A stretch of 64,000 nucleotides of DNA, taken from contig OY761536.1 of assembly GCA_963664605.1 (NCBI GenBank), forward strand, positions 124,001 to 188,000. The letters are read 5' to 3'. The notes beneath the pieces are model-generated. The model ran no database searches. It saw nothing but the letters and a program-made list of their open reading frames with translations, and was not told the origin of the DNA. The position numbers were made by a program, and so were the translations under genes. The first letter of the stretch is position 1, and every line of letters begins with the position of its first letter. Source of the DNA: JAHOYW01 sp963664605. GTDB taxonomy: Bacteria > Verrucomicrobiota > Lentisphaeria > Victivallales > Victivallaceae. Below, piece after piece: positions 54,935 to 64,000 of the stretch.

Positions 54935-56047
54935 ATGACTTATGATTTAAGTTTTCCGGGCAAGACAATTTTCGGAACCGGCGCTATAGAAAAATTAACT
55001 GAAGAACTGCCGTCAAAAGCAAAACTGCTGCTGGTTACCGGGAAACACACCGAAAAATCCGGACTCATGGATAGAATCAGAGAGATACTATCCAATTTCG
55101 AGTTTCTTGTATTTTGCGGAGTTCAGGCGGAACCGCCAATTTCAGCAGTTGATGAAATAATTGAGCTCGGACGCGCGGAAAATGTTTCCGCACTTATCGC
55201 TATCGGCGGCGGCAGCGTTATTGACGCGGCCAAAGCAGCCGCGGCAATTATCCCTTTGGAGGGACAGACTGCCGATTATTTTTACAACAGAAAAAAAATC
55301 CCCGGCAAAGGGCTGTTCTTCGCGGCTTTGCCGACCACCGCCGGGACCGGCACGGAAGCCACGCCGAATTCAGTTCTAACTGACCCGGAAACCGATATCA
55401 AAAAATCAATCCGACACGATACCATGTTCCCGGACTTGGCTGTAGTTGACCCTGAATTAACCTATTCATGCCCTCGGAATTTAACGGCCCACAGCGGGCT
55501 GGATGCTCTGACTCAGGCAATTGAATCGTATATCTCGCTCGGTGCAAATACCGTTTCAAAGGCACTTGCCGCAAAAGCGGCAAAATTAATTTTCAACTCG
55601 CTGCCAATAGTATGTGCTGACCTGAAAAATAAAGAAGCCCGCAATGACATGGCTGAAGGCAGCATGATCACAGCATTGGCTTTTGCGCAAAGCAGTCTGG
55701 GTGCGGTACACGGAATAGGACATCCTATAGGCAGTAAACTGCATGTGCCCCACGGTTTATGTTGCGCTATACTATTGCCTGTTATTTTGAGCTGGAACTA
55801 TGATTCTTATCCTGCCGCCCTTGATGAACTCGCATTATACTGCGGCTGTAAGGACGGAAAAGATTTTATCGGAAAGATCGAAAATTTGTGTAGAAACTTA
55901 AATATTCCTGAAAATTTCAGGGAATTCGGAATAAGCCCTGATATCTTTCCTTTCGTCCTGAAAAACTGCCGGAGCGGCAGTATGCGCAGCAATCCGCGCC
56001 ATTTGGAAGACTATGAAGTAATACAAATACTGGAATCTCTTTTATGA
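54935..56047 (+). CDS. Iron-type alcohol dehydrogenase
   Basis: The 370-residue protein has the Fe-ADH layout: FGTGAIEKL, NAD-binding GGGSVIDAAKAAA, TTAGTGTEATPNSV, HSGLDALTQAIES and HGIGHPIGSKLHVPHG. The metal site keeps Asp in LDAL and the two late His residues, while the His often found as DALxH is Gln, as in some family branches. It probably interconverts an aldehyde and an alcohol with NAD(P)H. The substrate is unknown. It overlaps the PfkB gene by four bases. Confidence 0.85.
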   Translation: MTYDLSFPGKTIFGTGAIEKLTEELPSKAKLLLVTGKHTEKSGLMDRIREILSNFEFLVFCGVQAEPPISAVDEIIELGRAENVSALIAIGGGSVIDAAKAAAAIIPLEGQTADYFYNRKKIPGKGLFFAALPTTAGTGTEATPNSVLTDPETDIKKSIRHDTMFPDLAVVDPELTYSCPRNLTAHSGLDALTQAIESYISLGANTVSKALAAKAAKLIFNSLPIVCADLKNKEARNDMAEGSMITALAFAQSSLGAVHGIGHPIGSKLHVPHGLCCAILLPVILSWNYDSYPAALDELALYCGCKDGKDFIGKIENLCRNLNIPENFREFGISPDIFPFVLKNCRSGSMRSNPRHLEDYEVIQILESLL

Positions 56048-56991
56048 GCGAATCAAGGTTTAAAAAAATGCTCGCTTTAGGGCCTAACCCGGCATGGCAG
56101 AAAACTTTATTTTTCAAAGAACTGAATACTGGAGCAGTTAATCGTGCTTATGATATGCAAAGCTTCGCCTCAGGGAAAGGCGTTAATTTCTGCCGCGCAG
56201 CGCGGAGCTGGGGAAATGAGCATGCCGAACTCCTGCAGTTTGCCGGAGGCGATACTGGCATACAGCTCTGTCAATATCTGAAAACGGAGGGAATTTCGAA
56301 TTATACCGTAAGTACTCAACATGCCACCCGTACCTGTCTTACATGTCTGTCGGGCAATCATGCAATGACAGAATTAATAGAACCGTCTTTTCCTATCAGC
56401 GAAAATGAAATGAACCAGTACCATGGTTTACTGCACAATAATATCAGCCGTTTTGCCGGAGCCGCATTTTGTGGAACCCTGCCAAACGGAAGCTCAATCA
56501 AAATATACCAGCATGCCGCTGAAATAATCAAGGAAGCAAATTTGCCGTTATTAATAGACGCATGGCAAAATATAGATTCCGTCCTTAAAGTCGGAGGCGA
56601 GATTCTTTTCAAGGTTAATGTGGAAGAGATAAAACTAGTCGCCGGAGAAAAAGACACCATCACCGCTATGACAAAAGTTTTGAAAGAATATAATTTGAAA
56701 GCAGTCGCGGTTACTGACGGGCCCGGTAAAGCCTATTTAGCCTCCGGCAGTAAACTTTATACTTATGAGCTGCCGGTACTGGATAAGATTATAACATCTC
56801 TCGGCTGTGGAGATACCAACGCGTCAATATTTTTAAGCGAATATCTCGCCGGGGCTCCTGTTGAAGAAGCATTTGCCAGCGGACTGGCGGCAGCGTCCGC
56901 AAACTGCCTAAGCGCCATGTGCGGCGATTTTGTCCGGGAAGCCGCTACAGAACTATATGCAAAAATAAAAATCAATGCTACTGTATTATAA
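56044..56991 (+). CDS. PfkB-family sugar kinase, 1-phosphofructokinase-like
   Basis: The 315-residue protein starts with ALGPNPAWQKTLFF and SFASGKGVNFCRAARSWG, typical of the FruK/LacC branch. It ends with the catalytic GCGDTNASIF (GAGD motif with Cys in place of Ala and the catalytic Asp kept) and AAASANCLS. It probably phosphorylates a hexose phosphate or related sugar. The ATG overlaps the stop of the dehydrogenase gene, so the two may act in one sugar or polyol route. Confidence 0.82.
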   Translation: MSESRFKKMLALGPNPAWQKTLFFKELNTGAVNRAYDMQSFASGKGVNFCRAARSWGNEHAELLQFAGGDTGIQLCQYLKTEGISNYTVSTQHATRTCLTCLSGNHAMTELIEPSFPISENEMNQYHGLLHNNISRFAGAAFCGTLPNGSSIKIYQHAAEIIKEANLPLLIDAWQNIDSVLKVGGEILFKVNVEEIKLVAGEKDTITAMTKVLKEYNLKAVAVTDGPGKAYLASGSKLYTYELPVLDKIITSLGCGDTNASIFLSEYLAGAPVEEAFASGLAAASANCLSAMCGDFVREAATELYAKIKINATVL

Positions 56992-57023
56992 GCTTAAAGA
57001 TAAAAATTTAACAGGAGTATAAA

Positions 57024-58103
57024 ATGGAAGATAATATGCAGAGAAATACCCCGCCGTTAATCAATAGTCCAACACCAGAAGCTCAAAAGAAAACCCACGG
57101 CTGCCTCTGGTTCTTTCTGGGATTTGTCGCCTTTTGCTTTGTTGTTTTCGGCGCAGTCGCGATTTTTGCCGCGGTTATAGCCGGCGCCTTGAGCGGAATG
57201 AAGGAAAAGAGTGATGACCAGTTCGAATCATATGAACGTAAATTTATCTCCGGTAATAAATCTGCCCGCAATATTGTTCTGGTGGTGCCGGTCAACGGGG
57301 TAATTGTCGCTGGTGAAAACGAATCTCCTTTCGGCTCCTCAATGGCTTCCGCGGAAAAGATCTGCCGCAATTTGGAAATGGCGAAAAAAGATAAAGCTGT
57401 CAAAGCCGTTATCATACAGATAAACTCACCCGGCGGCGAAGTTGTTGCCAGTGACAAGATACATCACGCCATAATGAAAGTCCGTAAGGCAGGAAAACCC
57501 GTTGTCGCGGTAATCGGCACAATGGGCGCCAGCGGAGGATATTACATTGCCTGCGCCAGTGACAAAATAATTGCTCACCGCCTGTCCATAACAGGCAGTA
57601 TAGGTGTAATTATTCAAAGCTTTAAATATTACGACCTCTTGAAAAAAATTGGCGTGAAGAGCGACACTTACACATCATGCAAGTATAAAGATATCTTGAA
57701 CGGCGCTCGCCCGGAAAAACCTGGTGAACGCGCTATTATTCAAGCTCACGTCGATAAAGCCTACAAAGCCTTCATCCAGATCGTCGCTGACGGCAGGCCG
57801 CAGTTGACATTCAAACAACTCGAAAACTCAACTATAACCGATGGAAGGATTTTCCTCGGTTCGGAAGCCTTAAAACTGAAGCTTGTTGACCAGTTGGGAT
57901 TCTTTGATGACGGCGTGGAACTTGCCGCAAAACTTGCAAAACTGCATGACTACCGGGTTGTCGCCTATAAAAAGAAATTCTCACTGGCAGCGCTTTTTGA
58001 CGCTAAAGCCGGAGCCAGGTCAGCCAATATTAATGTGAAATTACCGGGTAAAGACAAAGACATGATCGAAGCAGGGAAATTTTACTATATGCCGATCCAA
58101 TAA
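57024..58103 (+). CDS. sppA: Signal peptide peptidase SppA, short type
   Basis: The 359-residue protein has an N-terminal membrane span (about 25-52) and a single S49 peptidase domain: INSPGGEVVASDKIH, then VIGTMGASGGYYIACASDKI with the catalytic Ser, GSIGVIIQ, and the catalytic Lys in CKYKDILNGAR. It digests cleaved signal peptides at the membrane. It follows an AGGAG site. Confidence 0.9.
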   Translation: MEDNMQRNTPPLINSPTPEAQKKTHGCLWFFLGFVAFCFVVFGAVAIFAAVIAGALSGMKEKSDDQFESYERKFISGNKSARNIVLVVPVNGVIVAGENESPFGSSMASAEKICRNLEMAKKDKAVKAVIIQINSPGGEVVASDKIHHAIMKVRKAGKPVVAVIGTMGASGGYYIACASDKIIAHRLSITGSIGVIIQSFKYYDLLKKIGVKSDTYTSCKYKDILNGARPEKPGERAIIQAHVDKAYKAFIQIVADGRPQLTFKQLENSTITDGRIFLGSEALKLKLVDQLGFFDDGVELAAKLAKLHDYRVVAYKKKFSLAALFDAKAGARSANINVKLPGKDKDMIEAGKFYYMPIQ

Positions 58104-58163
58104 TATTAATAATTGAATATCAAAATACTTTAAATAAAACAAATATAAATATGGAGAACAGAT

Positions 58164-59345
58164 ATGGTTTCAATTGGAACACCACTTAGCAACACGGCAG
58201 TCAAAGTATTAATGTGCGGATCAGGCGAACTGGGCAAGGAAGTTGTCATTGAACTGCAGCGTCTGGGGGTTGAAGTAATAGCTCTCGACAGCAAGGAAAA
58301 TTCTCCGGCAATGCAAGTCGCACATCGTTCATACACCTTTTCGATGCTGGACGGCGCTAAACTGCGCGAGGTCATCGAAAAAGAAAAGCCGGACTATATT
58401 GTTCCTGAAATAGAAGCCATTGCCACCGATACTCTGGCAGAACTTGAAGCTGAAGGATTTCATGTTATCCCTACTGCCAAAGCAACACGCTTAACCATGA
58501 ATCGCGAAGGTATCCGCCGTTTAGCCGCCGAAGAACTGGGCTTGACAACTTCACCTTACCGTTTTGCCGGCAGCAAAGAAGAGTTTTTAGCCGCGGTGGA
58601 AGAGATCGGCATTCCGTGTGTGGTAAAACCGATTATGAGTTCCTCCGGACATGGGCAAAGCACCATTAAAACCGCTGATGACATAGAAAAAGCCTGGGCT
58701 TATTCACAAGAAGGCGGACGTGCTGGAGCCGGAAAGGTGATTGTCGAAGGATTCATCGACTTTGACTACGAAATAACACTTTTGACAGTCCGCCACATCG
58801 GCGGGACATCTTTCCTGCAGCCAATCGGGCATCGTCAAATCGACGGTGACTACCGCGAATCCTGGCAGCCGCAGCCGATGACCGCTAAAGCTCTGGGTGA
58901 AGCTGAAAGTATGGCAAAAAAAGTTACTGACGCATTGGGCGGACGCGGAATTTTCGGAGTTGAACTCTTTGTTAAAGGCGATCAGGTAATCTTTAGTGAA
59001 ATTTCGCCCCGTCCGCATGATACCGGAATGGTAACAATGATTTCTCAGGATCTTTCTGAATTCGCGCTGCACGCCAGGGCTATTCTCGGCCTGCCGATTC
59101 CAAACATTGCCTTCCACGGCCCGTCCGCTTCTAAAGCTGTGGTCGTTGAGGGAAAATCAAAACAGGTTAAGTTCAATAACCTCGAAAGAGTTCTGGAAGA
59201 AGCTGATACTTCTATGCGGATTTTCGGGAAAGCTGAGGTCGATGGACATCGCCGCATGGCAGTAATTCTGGCGCGTGACGAAAGTATCGAAGCCGCCAGA
59301 GCTAAAGCCGAGCGCGCTTATCAGAAATTAGGAGTTGAACTATAA
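58164..59345 (+). CDS. purT: Formate-dependent GAR transformylase PurT
   Basis: The 393-residue ATP-grasp enzyme has the N-terminal MCGSGELGKEVVIELQRLGVEV block, IVPEIEAIATDTL, the ATP-grasp FVVKP-type strand (here IPCVVKPIMSSSGHGQS), DYEITLLTVRHIGG and the end block FGKAEVDGHRRMAVILAR. It makes formyl-glycinamide ribonucleotide from formate and ATP in purine synthesis, which fits an anaerobe producing formate. Confidence 0.93.
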   Translation: MVSIGTPLSNTAVKVLMCGSGELGKEVVIELQRLGVEVIALDSKENSPAMQVAHRSYTFSMLDGAKLREVIEKEKPDYIVPEIEAIATDTLAELEAEGFHVIPTAKATRLTMNREGIRRLAAEELGLTTSPYRFAGSKEEFLAAVEEIGIPCVVKPIMSSSGHGQSTIKTADDIEKAWAYSQEGGRAGAGKVIVEGFIDFDYEITLLTVRHIGGTSFLQPIGHRQIDGDYRESWQPQPMTAKALGEAESMAKKVTDALGGRGIFGVELFVKGDQVIFSEISPRPHDTGMVTMISQDLSEFALHARAILGLPIPNIAFHGPSASKAVVVEGKSKQVKFNNLERVLEEADTSMRIFGKAEVDGHRRMAVILARDESIEAARAKAERAYQKLGVEL

Positions 59346-59356
59346 GAGATAGAGAT

Positions 59357-60244
59357 ATGCTCGAAGAATTAATGATAGAAGAACAGGAATTTTCCTGGTC
59401 GTTGAGCCGGAAAAGCTTATTTGATTTCTGTCCCCGGGCATATTTTTATCATTATTACGGTTCAACTGGAGGATTTGAACAATTTTCTGATGTTGAGCAG
59501 CTCTATCAGCTTAAAAAACTTTTATCTTTAGATTTATGGATCAATTCCATCTGTACTGAAGTTATGCGAGATTTTTTCTACGAAAATCCTGAAAATTTCA
59601 ATATTACAAGAGCCGCTAAGCGCCGTTTTAATCAGGGCGCACGCTCTCTTTCTCTACGTGAATGGCGCGATGATCCGCAGCAGCTTAACATTTTCGAATC
59701 ATATTACGGTGTTACGGAAATTAATGCTTTACTTGAACAAGGCGCAAAACTTCTGGAACAATATCTTGAAAGCTTATTTCAAAGCGGCCTGATAACTTAT
59801 CTCGAAGAAATCCCATATCTCCATAGAAAAATCCTCTCATTTCCAACCAGTACAAATATCGGGGAAATAAAAGTCTGGTGTTCCCCGGCGCTTGTCTGGC
59901 AGGAAGACGGTTTGCTGAAATTTCTCACTCTAAACAACGGACATGCCAAAAAGCTCAGAAGCCGTCACACAGCAGTTATCCACAAGATTTTGGCTTTTAA
60001 CAACTTGCGAATTAAACCCGAACGTGTTGCAACATTAAATTTTGATTTAACAACCGGCGAAACCAGCGTACTACCTGATGGGGAGATCAATGTCAGCGAA
60101 CTGATTAGCCATGTCAAAGACAGCAGCTCGGAAATGTTATCTCTACTAAGCGATAAAAATGCTGTTCTGGAAAATAATTTCCAAAAAAATACTGCTAACT
60201 GCGTCAAATGCAGATTTCAGAAATATTGTAACTTATCTGAATAA
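59357..60244 (+). CDS. Cas4/AddB-like PD-(D/E)XK protein with degraded active site
   Basis: The 295-residue protein has LSRKSLFDFCPRAYFYHYYG near the start (Cys25) and CVKCRFQKYC at the end. This four-Cys layout holds the iron-sulfur cluster in Cas4 and AddB nucleases. The central nuclease core should carry an Asp and an Asp-x-Lys; the matching stretch reads GEIKVWCSPALV then GLLKFLTLNNG, where these residues are absent. It is probably a non-nuclease member binding DNA or another partner. No CRISPR array or recombination gene is near. It lies 11 bases after purT. Confidence 0.7.
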   Translation: MLEELMIEEQEFSWSLSRKSLFDFCPRAYFYHYYGSTGGFEQFSDVEQLYQLKKLLSLDLWINSICTEVMRDFFYENPENFNITRAAKRRFNQGARSLSLREWRDDPQQLNIFESYYGVTEINALLEQGAKLLEQYLESLFQSGLITYLEEIPYLHRKILSFPTSTNIGEIKVWCSPALVWQEDGLLKFLTLNNGHAKKLRSRHTAVIHKILAFNNLRIKPERVATLNFDLTTGETSVLPDGEINVSELISHVKDSSSEMLSLLSDKNAVLENNFQKNTANCVKCRFQKYCNLSE

Positions 60245-60327
60245 AAATTCTATAGGTTTGTTTGCTTTAATCTTTTTCTAAGTGTATTCTTTATAGTATA
60301 GGGATTAAATAGTTTTGGGGCTTTAAA

Positions 60328-61488
60328 ATGGGAAAAGAAGGACAAAACAAATTTTCAGTCGAAGCGCAGCTTGAAGGATTAAAAAAAACTCTGCGCCAAA
60401 GCCAGCGGCAATTTCAGAGCCTGATAAAAAATATCCCTGGAATCGTCTATCTTTGTTATTACGACAAAGATTGGACCATGCAGTATATAGTCAAGGAAAT
60501 AGAAAAAATTTCAGGCTATCCGGCATCTGATTTTATCAATAACAATGTCCGCAGTTATGCCAGTATAATTCATCCTGATGACGTGGATCTAGTCGAGCAA
60601 GTTGTAACAAAAGGTGTTTCCGAAAATAAACCATTCGAAATGGAATACAGGCTTATTAGAAAGAATGGAGAAATCGCCTGGGTTTACGAAAAGGGACAAA
60701 GAGTCCCGGGATTGGATGACAAGGTCTGGTTAAGTGGAATAATTTTTGATATCACCAGGCAAAAACAAACTGCAATAGCCCTGGATATAGCCTCCAGGGA
60801 ATGGCAAGTTACCTTTGACGCGATACCAAGCGCTGTTTTTCTTCTAAACCGTGAATTTCAGATAATGAAGTGCAATCGCAGCGCGGAAGTATTGCTCGGA
60901 AAAAATAAAGATAAACTTGTCGGGAAGCGTTATTGCAAGATAATTGACAATCAAGATATTCCTCCCGCCGACGGCCCCTATATGCGCATGATGAAATCCC
61001 GCAAAAAAGAAAGTACTATTCGCTCAATAGGCAATAAGGAAGTGGAATTTACCATCGTTCCGATCATTAATCCGGAAGGGGAAATCTATGGTTCTGTTCT
61101 CTTGGCTGTTGATATCAGCAAACTCAAAAAAACAGAAATTATGCTCAGAAACCAAAAGAAAGAGCTGAAAAGTATTTTCCATACTGCACCAATTGGAATA
61201 GGCGTAGTTTCCGAACGCAAATTTATTCAAGTAAATGAACAGTTTTGTAAGTTGAGCGGATATTCATCAAAAGAGTTAATCGGTAAAAGCACAAGAATCG
61301 TCTATATCAGTGATAAGGAATATGAACGCATCGGTCATGGATATGAAAGTATTAATGGTGACAAAATCGCAACTTTACAAACGTATATCAAGCGCAAAGA
61401 CGGAAAAGAAATAAAAGTATCTTTAAATCTTTCCGCCCTGAATATTGATATAAACGGATTCACATTTACCGTAATGCCGATAGACTAA
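60328..61488 (+). CDS. Triple-PAS sensor protein without output domain
   Basis: The 386-residue protein begins with a short coiled coil (10-32) and has three PAS domains (about 33-150, 155-270, 275-386). The first ends in the PAC-like FEMEYRLIRKNGEIAWVYEKG; the second has KCNRSAEVLLGK; the third has FIQVNEQFCKLSGYSSKELIGKS. The chain stops within the third PAS, with no kinase, cyclase or HTH. It is soluble. The gene precedes the sigma-54 activator by 139 bases on the same strand and may act with it. Confidence 0.8.
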   Translation: MGKEGQNKFSVEAQLEGLKKTLRQSQRQFQSLIKNIPGIVYLCYYDKDWTMQYIVKEIEKISGYPASDFINNNVRSYASIIHPDDVDLVEQVVTKGVSENKPFEMEYRLIRKNGEIAWVYEKGQRVPGLDDKVWLSGIIFDITRQKQTAIALDIASREWQVTFDAIPSAVFLLNREFQIMKCNRSAEVLLGKNKDKLVGKRYCKIIDNQDIPPADGPYMRMMKSRKKESTIRSIGNKEVEFTIVPIINPEGEIYGSVLLAVDISKLKKTEIMLRNQKKELKSIFHTAPIGIGVVSERKFIQVNEQFCKLSGYSSKELIGKSTRIVYISDKEYERIGHGYESINGDKIATLQTYIKRKDGKEIKVSLNLSALNIDINGFTFTVMPID

Positions 61489-61626
61489 AGATTATAAGTA
61501 CGGTACTCTCGAGAAAAATCCATCCACCGCATTAATCCTTAAATCTTAAAACTTTTTTTACTTGCCAGCTCCAAATAATATTTTAATGATGTATATTATT
61601 CCTAAGTGTAAAAAAAGGTTAAGAAA

Positions 61627-63573
61627 ATGGCATTCGCTAATTACAACGACTGGGTGGCTTTTACTCAGGAAGGGAGGTCACCAGCTATACGCGCCCTGGT
61701 TCTTGATAGTTGGAAACGTTCGCGCCAAAGCGGACTTAGCCCGCAGATGTTTCCTATTAAAAAGGCCCCTCCGGCAAATATTTCTGATGATTTCTTTGGT
61801 ACAATAAACACTCAGTTGAATTTTCTCCTTAAAATTGTTGGTGAAAACACCCGGCTGGGAATAATTATTTGCAACAATTCCGGCGAAATCATCAATATTT
61901 TAAATTTGGAACCAACGATTGGAGAGCAACTTGATTCTATCGGCCTGCACAAAGGAATCGTTCTTAGTGAAGATTCCGCCGGAACCAATGCTGTCAGTCT
62001 GGCAATGACTAACAAAGGCGCAGTTATTTGCTATGGGGCGGAACATTACTTACAAAAATTCCATTCATTTGGCGGTGCAGCCGCTCCGGTGTACGATATT
62101 GACGGTACTCCTAAAGGTTTTATCGCTCTTTATTGTGTTTTACCTGAAATGAATGTAAAAATCCTCAAGGGACTACTGGTTCTTCTTATCTACTTCTTTG
62201 ACCAGCAAACCCGCCTGCAGCGTTCCAAGAACCTCCACGACCAGCTGAAACAACAAATCACCTGTATGTTCAAGGACGATCAGAAAGCAATGCTGCTGGT
62301 AACTCCTTCCGGCTATATGCGTCAAATCAATCCGGCGGCAATGAAGCTTTTGGAACTTTCAGAAAAACAAAATGAAGAAAAAAGCCCGGACGCTCTGGCA
62401 AATTTCACGCCTTCGATAAAAGAAATTTCGAGGTGCGCTATTCCCAGCAAAGAAATAGCATTGGAAATCCAGTTAAGCAAAAAACGCCTGCAGGTAATAT
62501 GTGAACGCACGCCGCTTTTCAGTGAAAAGGATGAATTTCTCGGCAGTTTACTGGTTTTTAATGAACAAACGGTTAAACATTCAAGCAAAGATGTTCCCAA
62601 GGCGCGTTTCCATTTTGCGGATATTCTCGGAAATTCGCCTTTGCTCAGACATTCCAAAGAACTGGCCTTAAAAGCAGCTGATACTTCCGTCAACGTTTTT
62701 CTACATGGTCCAAGCGGCACCGGAAAAGAAATGTTTGCCCACAGCATACACAATGCCAGCGAACGCAGCGAATACCCTTTTGTCGCTATTAACTGTGCCG
62801 CTATTCCGAGGGAAATCGCGGAAAGTGAACTTTTCGGATACGCTCCCGGAGCCTTCACAGGCGCCAAAAAAGACGGTAATATAGGGAAACTCGAAGCCGC
62901 TGACCAGGGAACTATTTTCCTTGACGAAATCGGAGATATGCCTATAGAGCTACAGGCAAAACTGCTGCGTCTGCTTGAGTCCCGAACTATCACCCGTATC
63001 GGGGATTCACGCGAACACCCGATAAACATCCGGGTCATCGCCGCCAGCAACCGCAATATACCTGAATTAATTGATACTGAAAAATTCCGTGAAGACCTTT
63101 ATTACCGCCTGAATGTTATTTCCCTGAATCTGCCTCCTCTAAGCGACTGCCGTGAAGATATCCCCGTGCTCGCGGAAAGTTTTATCAGTCATTTCAATGA
63201 GATTATGGGCAAAAAGGTTCCAGGGATAAAGGACGAGATTATGGAGCATTTTAAATCATACTCATGGCCGGGCAATATACGTGAATTGAAAAACGCCATA
63301 GAATTTGCCGTAATGCTCAATTCCGGCGAAGACGCTATAGCCTGGAAAGACCTGCCCGGCAAACTGCGTACTGACCTGCTTTACCGTGAAATAAATACAC
63401 CCGTCAGTGATCCTTTCGGACAGGAACGCCGCGAAATCCAGAACAGCGAAAAAGCTCTTTATGAAAAAGCTATTATCTTATCGCGCAACAACATGTCCAG
63501 AGCCGCGAAATACCTGAACATCAGCCGCAGCACCCTTTACCGTAAATTGAAGGCTTTTGACATTCCTTACTGA
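61627..63573 (+). CDS. Sigma-54-dependent transcriptional activator, AcoR-like
   Basis: The 648-residue protein has an N-terminal GAF-type sensor domain (about 30-200; includes KGIVLSEDSAGTNAVSLA and HSFGGAAAPVYDIDG, as in AcoR-type activators). A PAS-like part follows (about 210-315), then the AAA+ domain with HGPSGTGKEMFAHSIH (Walker A), GAFTGAKKDG (sigma-54 contact) and GTIFLDEIGDMP (Walker B). The C-terminal Fis-type HTH is MSRAAKYLNISRSTLYRKL. It activates RNA polymerase with sigma-54. Targets are not visible in the window. Confidence 0.92.
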   Translation: MAFANYNDWVAFTQEGRSPAIRALVLDSWKRSRQSGLSPQMFPIKKAPPANISDDFFGTINTQLNFLLKIVGENTRLGIIICNNSGEIINILNLEPTIGEQLDSIGLHKGIVLSEDSAGTNAVSLAMTNKGAVICYGAEHYLQKFHSFGGAAAPVYDIDGTPKGFIALYCVLPEMNVKILKGLLVLLIYFFDQQTRLQRSKNLHDQLKQQITCMFKDDQKAMLLVTPSGYMRQINPAAMKLLELSEKQNEEKSPDALANFTPSIKEISRCAIPSKEIALEIQLSKKRLQVICERTPLFSEKDEFLGSLLVFNEQTVKHSSKDVPKARFHFADILGNSPLLRHSKELALKAADTSVNVFLHGPSGTGKEMFAHSIHNASERSEYPFVAINCAAIPREIAESELFGYAPGAFTGAKKDGNIGKLEAADQGTIFLDEIGDMPIELQAKLLRLLESRTITRIGDSREHPINIRVIAASNRNIPELIDTEKFREDLYYRLNVISLNLPPLSDCREDIPVLAESFISHFNEIMGKKVPGIKDEIMEHFKSYSWPGNIRELKNAIEFAVMLNSGEDAIAWKDLPGKLRTDLLYREINTPVSDPFGQERREIQNSEKALYEKAIILSRNNMSRAAKYLNISRSTLYRKLKAFDIPY

Positions 63574-63714
63574 GCTTAGTGAGGCAGTCACCAGACAACC
63601 AACTCGCAACTCATAACTGTTTTCTGAAATACTTCGCAAAAGTATTTGAAAATCCGCCCGAATGACTTATGTTTTAGTTTGTCATTTTTTCTAAATTAAT
63701 TATGGTTTATAAAT
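63574..63714. other. Short gap before glmS
   Basis: No gene, clear promoter or glmS ribozyme is seen in these 141 bases. Confidence 0.4.
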
Positions 63715-64000
63715 ATGTGCGGTATTGTCGGATATACAGGAAAACGCTGTTCTATCAGCACTCTGCTTGATGGACTCGCCCGCCTTGAATACCGGGGATA
63801 TGATTCCGCGGGGCTGGCAGTTCTCGAAGACGAACAAACCAAACTGGTCAAAAGTGTCGGTAAAGTGAAAAACCTGAAAAAAGCCGTAGCTGGAATCTGG
63901 CCGGATTTTGAAAAATGCACATCGACCACCGGTATAGCTCACACTCGTTGGGCAACCCACGGCGCGCCTACCGAAGCCAATGCTCATCCGCATACTGATA
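63715..64000 (+). CDS. glmS: Glutamine-fructose-6-phosphate aminotransferase, 3' end cut by window
   Basis: From the ATG at 63715 the frame is open to the window end (about 95 codons). It starts MCGIVGYTG with the N-terminal nucleophile Cys2 of class II amidotransferases, then LLDGLARLEYRGYDSAG and TGIAHTRWATHGAPTEANAHPH. These are diagnostic for GlmS, which makes glucosamine-6-phosphate for peptidoglycan and LPS. Confidence 0.93.
   Translation, partial: MCGIVGYTGKRCSISTLLDGLARLEYRGYDSAGLAVLEDEQTKLVKSVGKVKNLKKAVAGIWPDFEKCTSTTGIAHTRWATHGAPTEANAHPHTD

Noticed and set aside
63574..63714. glmS ribozyme upstream of glmS
   Set aside because: The region is too short and shows none of the expected conserved core or pseudoknot arms.

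Overview
The window reads as a chromosomal segment of a Gram-negative bacterium with many lipoproteins. It is probably a PVC-superphylum organism, possibly Lentisphaerota-like. That placement is an inference from gene content and style: secreted helical-repeat proteins, a kinase of the DWG type, FHA protein, SppA and many Sec/lipoprotein signals. No rRNA or marker alignment was available. Base composition is moderate in housekeeping genes and visibly AT-rich in the variable toxin tips and their partners.

Region 1 (1-26133) is accessory DNA. One complete secreted RHS/YD-repeat protein (1248-7823) is followed on the same strand by five displaced cassettes (8611, 11217, 13901, 17147, 19955). Each cassette repeats about 1.4 kb of the 3' RHS core, then carries a different C-terminal tip and a small partner gene. 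A seventh core fragment (23131-23592) is fused to a broken transposase. The six partner genes encode four lipoproteins, one single-span protein and one multi-span protein, so the tips probably act in the cell envelope. Cassettes are separated by spacers of two classes that recur with fixed junctions. One tip resembles zinc-dependent phospholipase C and one carries HExxH; two tips are paralogues. Two paralogous secreted helical proteins bracket the array.

Region 2 (26136-32554) holds an internally duplicated membrane protein, an AT-rich gap with short iterated repeats, an initiator tRNA, signal peptidase I, LarB, an EI24/CysZ-like membrane protein and a MltF-like transglycosylase.

Region 3 (32616-40807, minus strand) is one tightly packed seven-gene operon: LacI-type regulator, class III aminotransferase, beta-keto acid cleavage enzyme, lysine-2,3-aminomutase-like radical SAM enzyme with a long N-terminal extension, thiolase, and both subunits of a type I CoA-transferase. 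A near-consensus promoter and two perfect LacI-type palindromes precede it. Together the genes suggest conversion of an alpha-amino acid to a beta-amino acid, then a beta-keto acid, then acetoacetate and an acyl-CoA, then acetyl-CoA.

Region 4 (41160-64000) is mostly housekeeping: threonine synthase, YggU, FtsH, FHA protein, the conserved tig-clpP-clpX cluster, a kinase whose catalytic lysine appears moved as in WNK kinases, ferritin-like protein, an isopropylmalate-dehydrogenase-family enzyme, an InaA/WaaP-like kinase, a lipoate/octanoate transferase, RNase III, an iron-type alcohol dehydrogenase, a PfkB kinase, SppA, PurT, a Cas4/AddB-like protein with a degraded active site, a PAS-only protein, a sigma-54 activator and the start of glmS.
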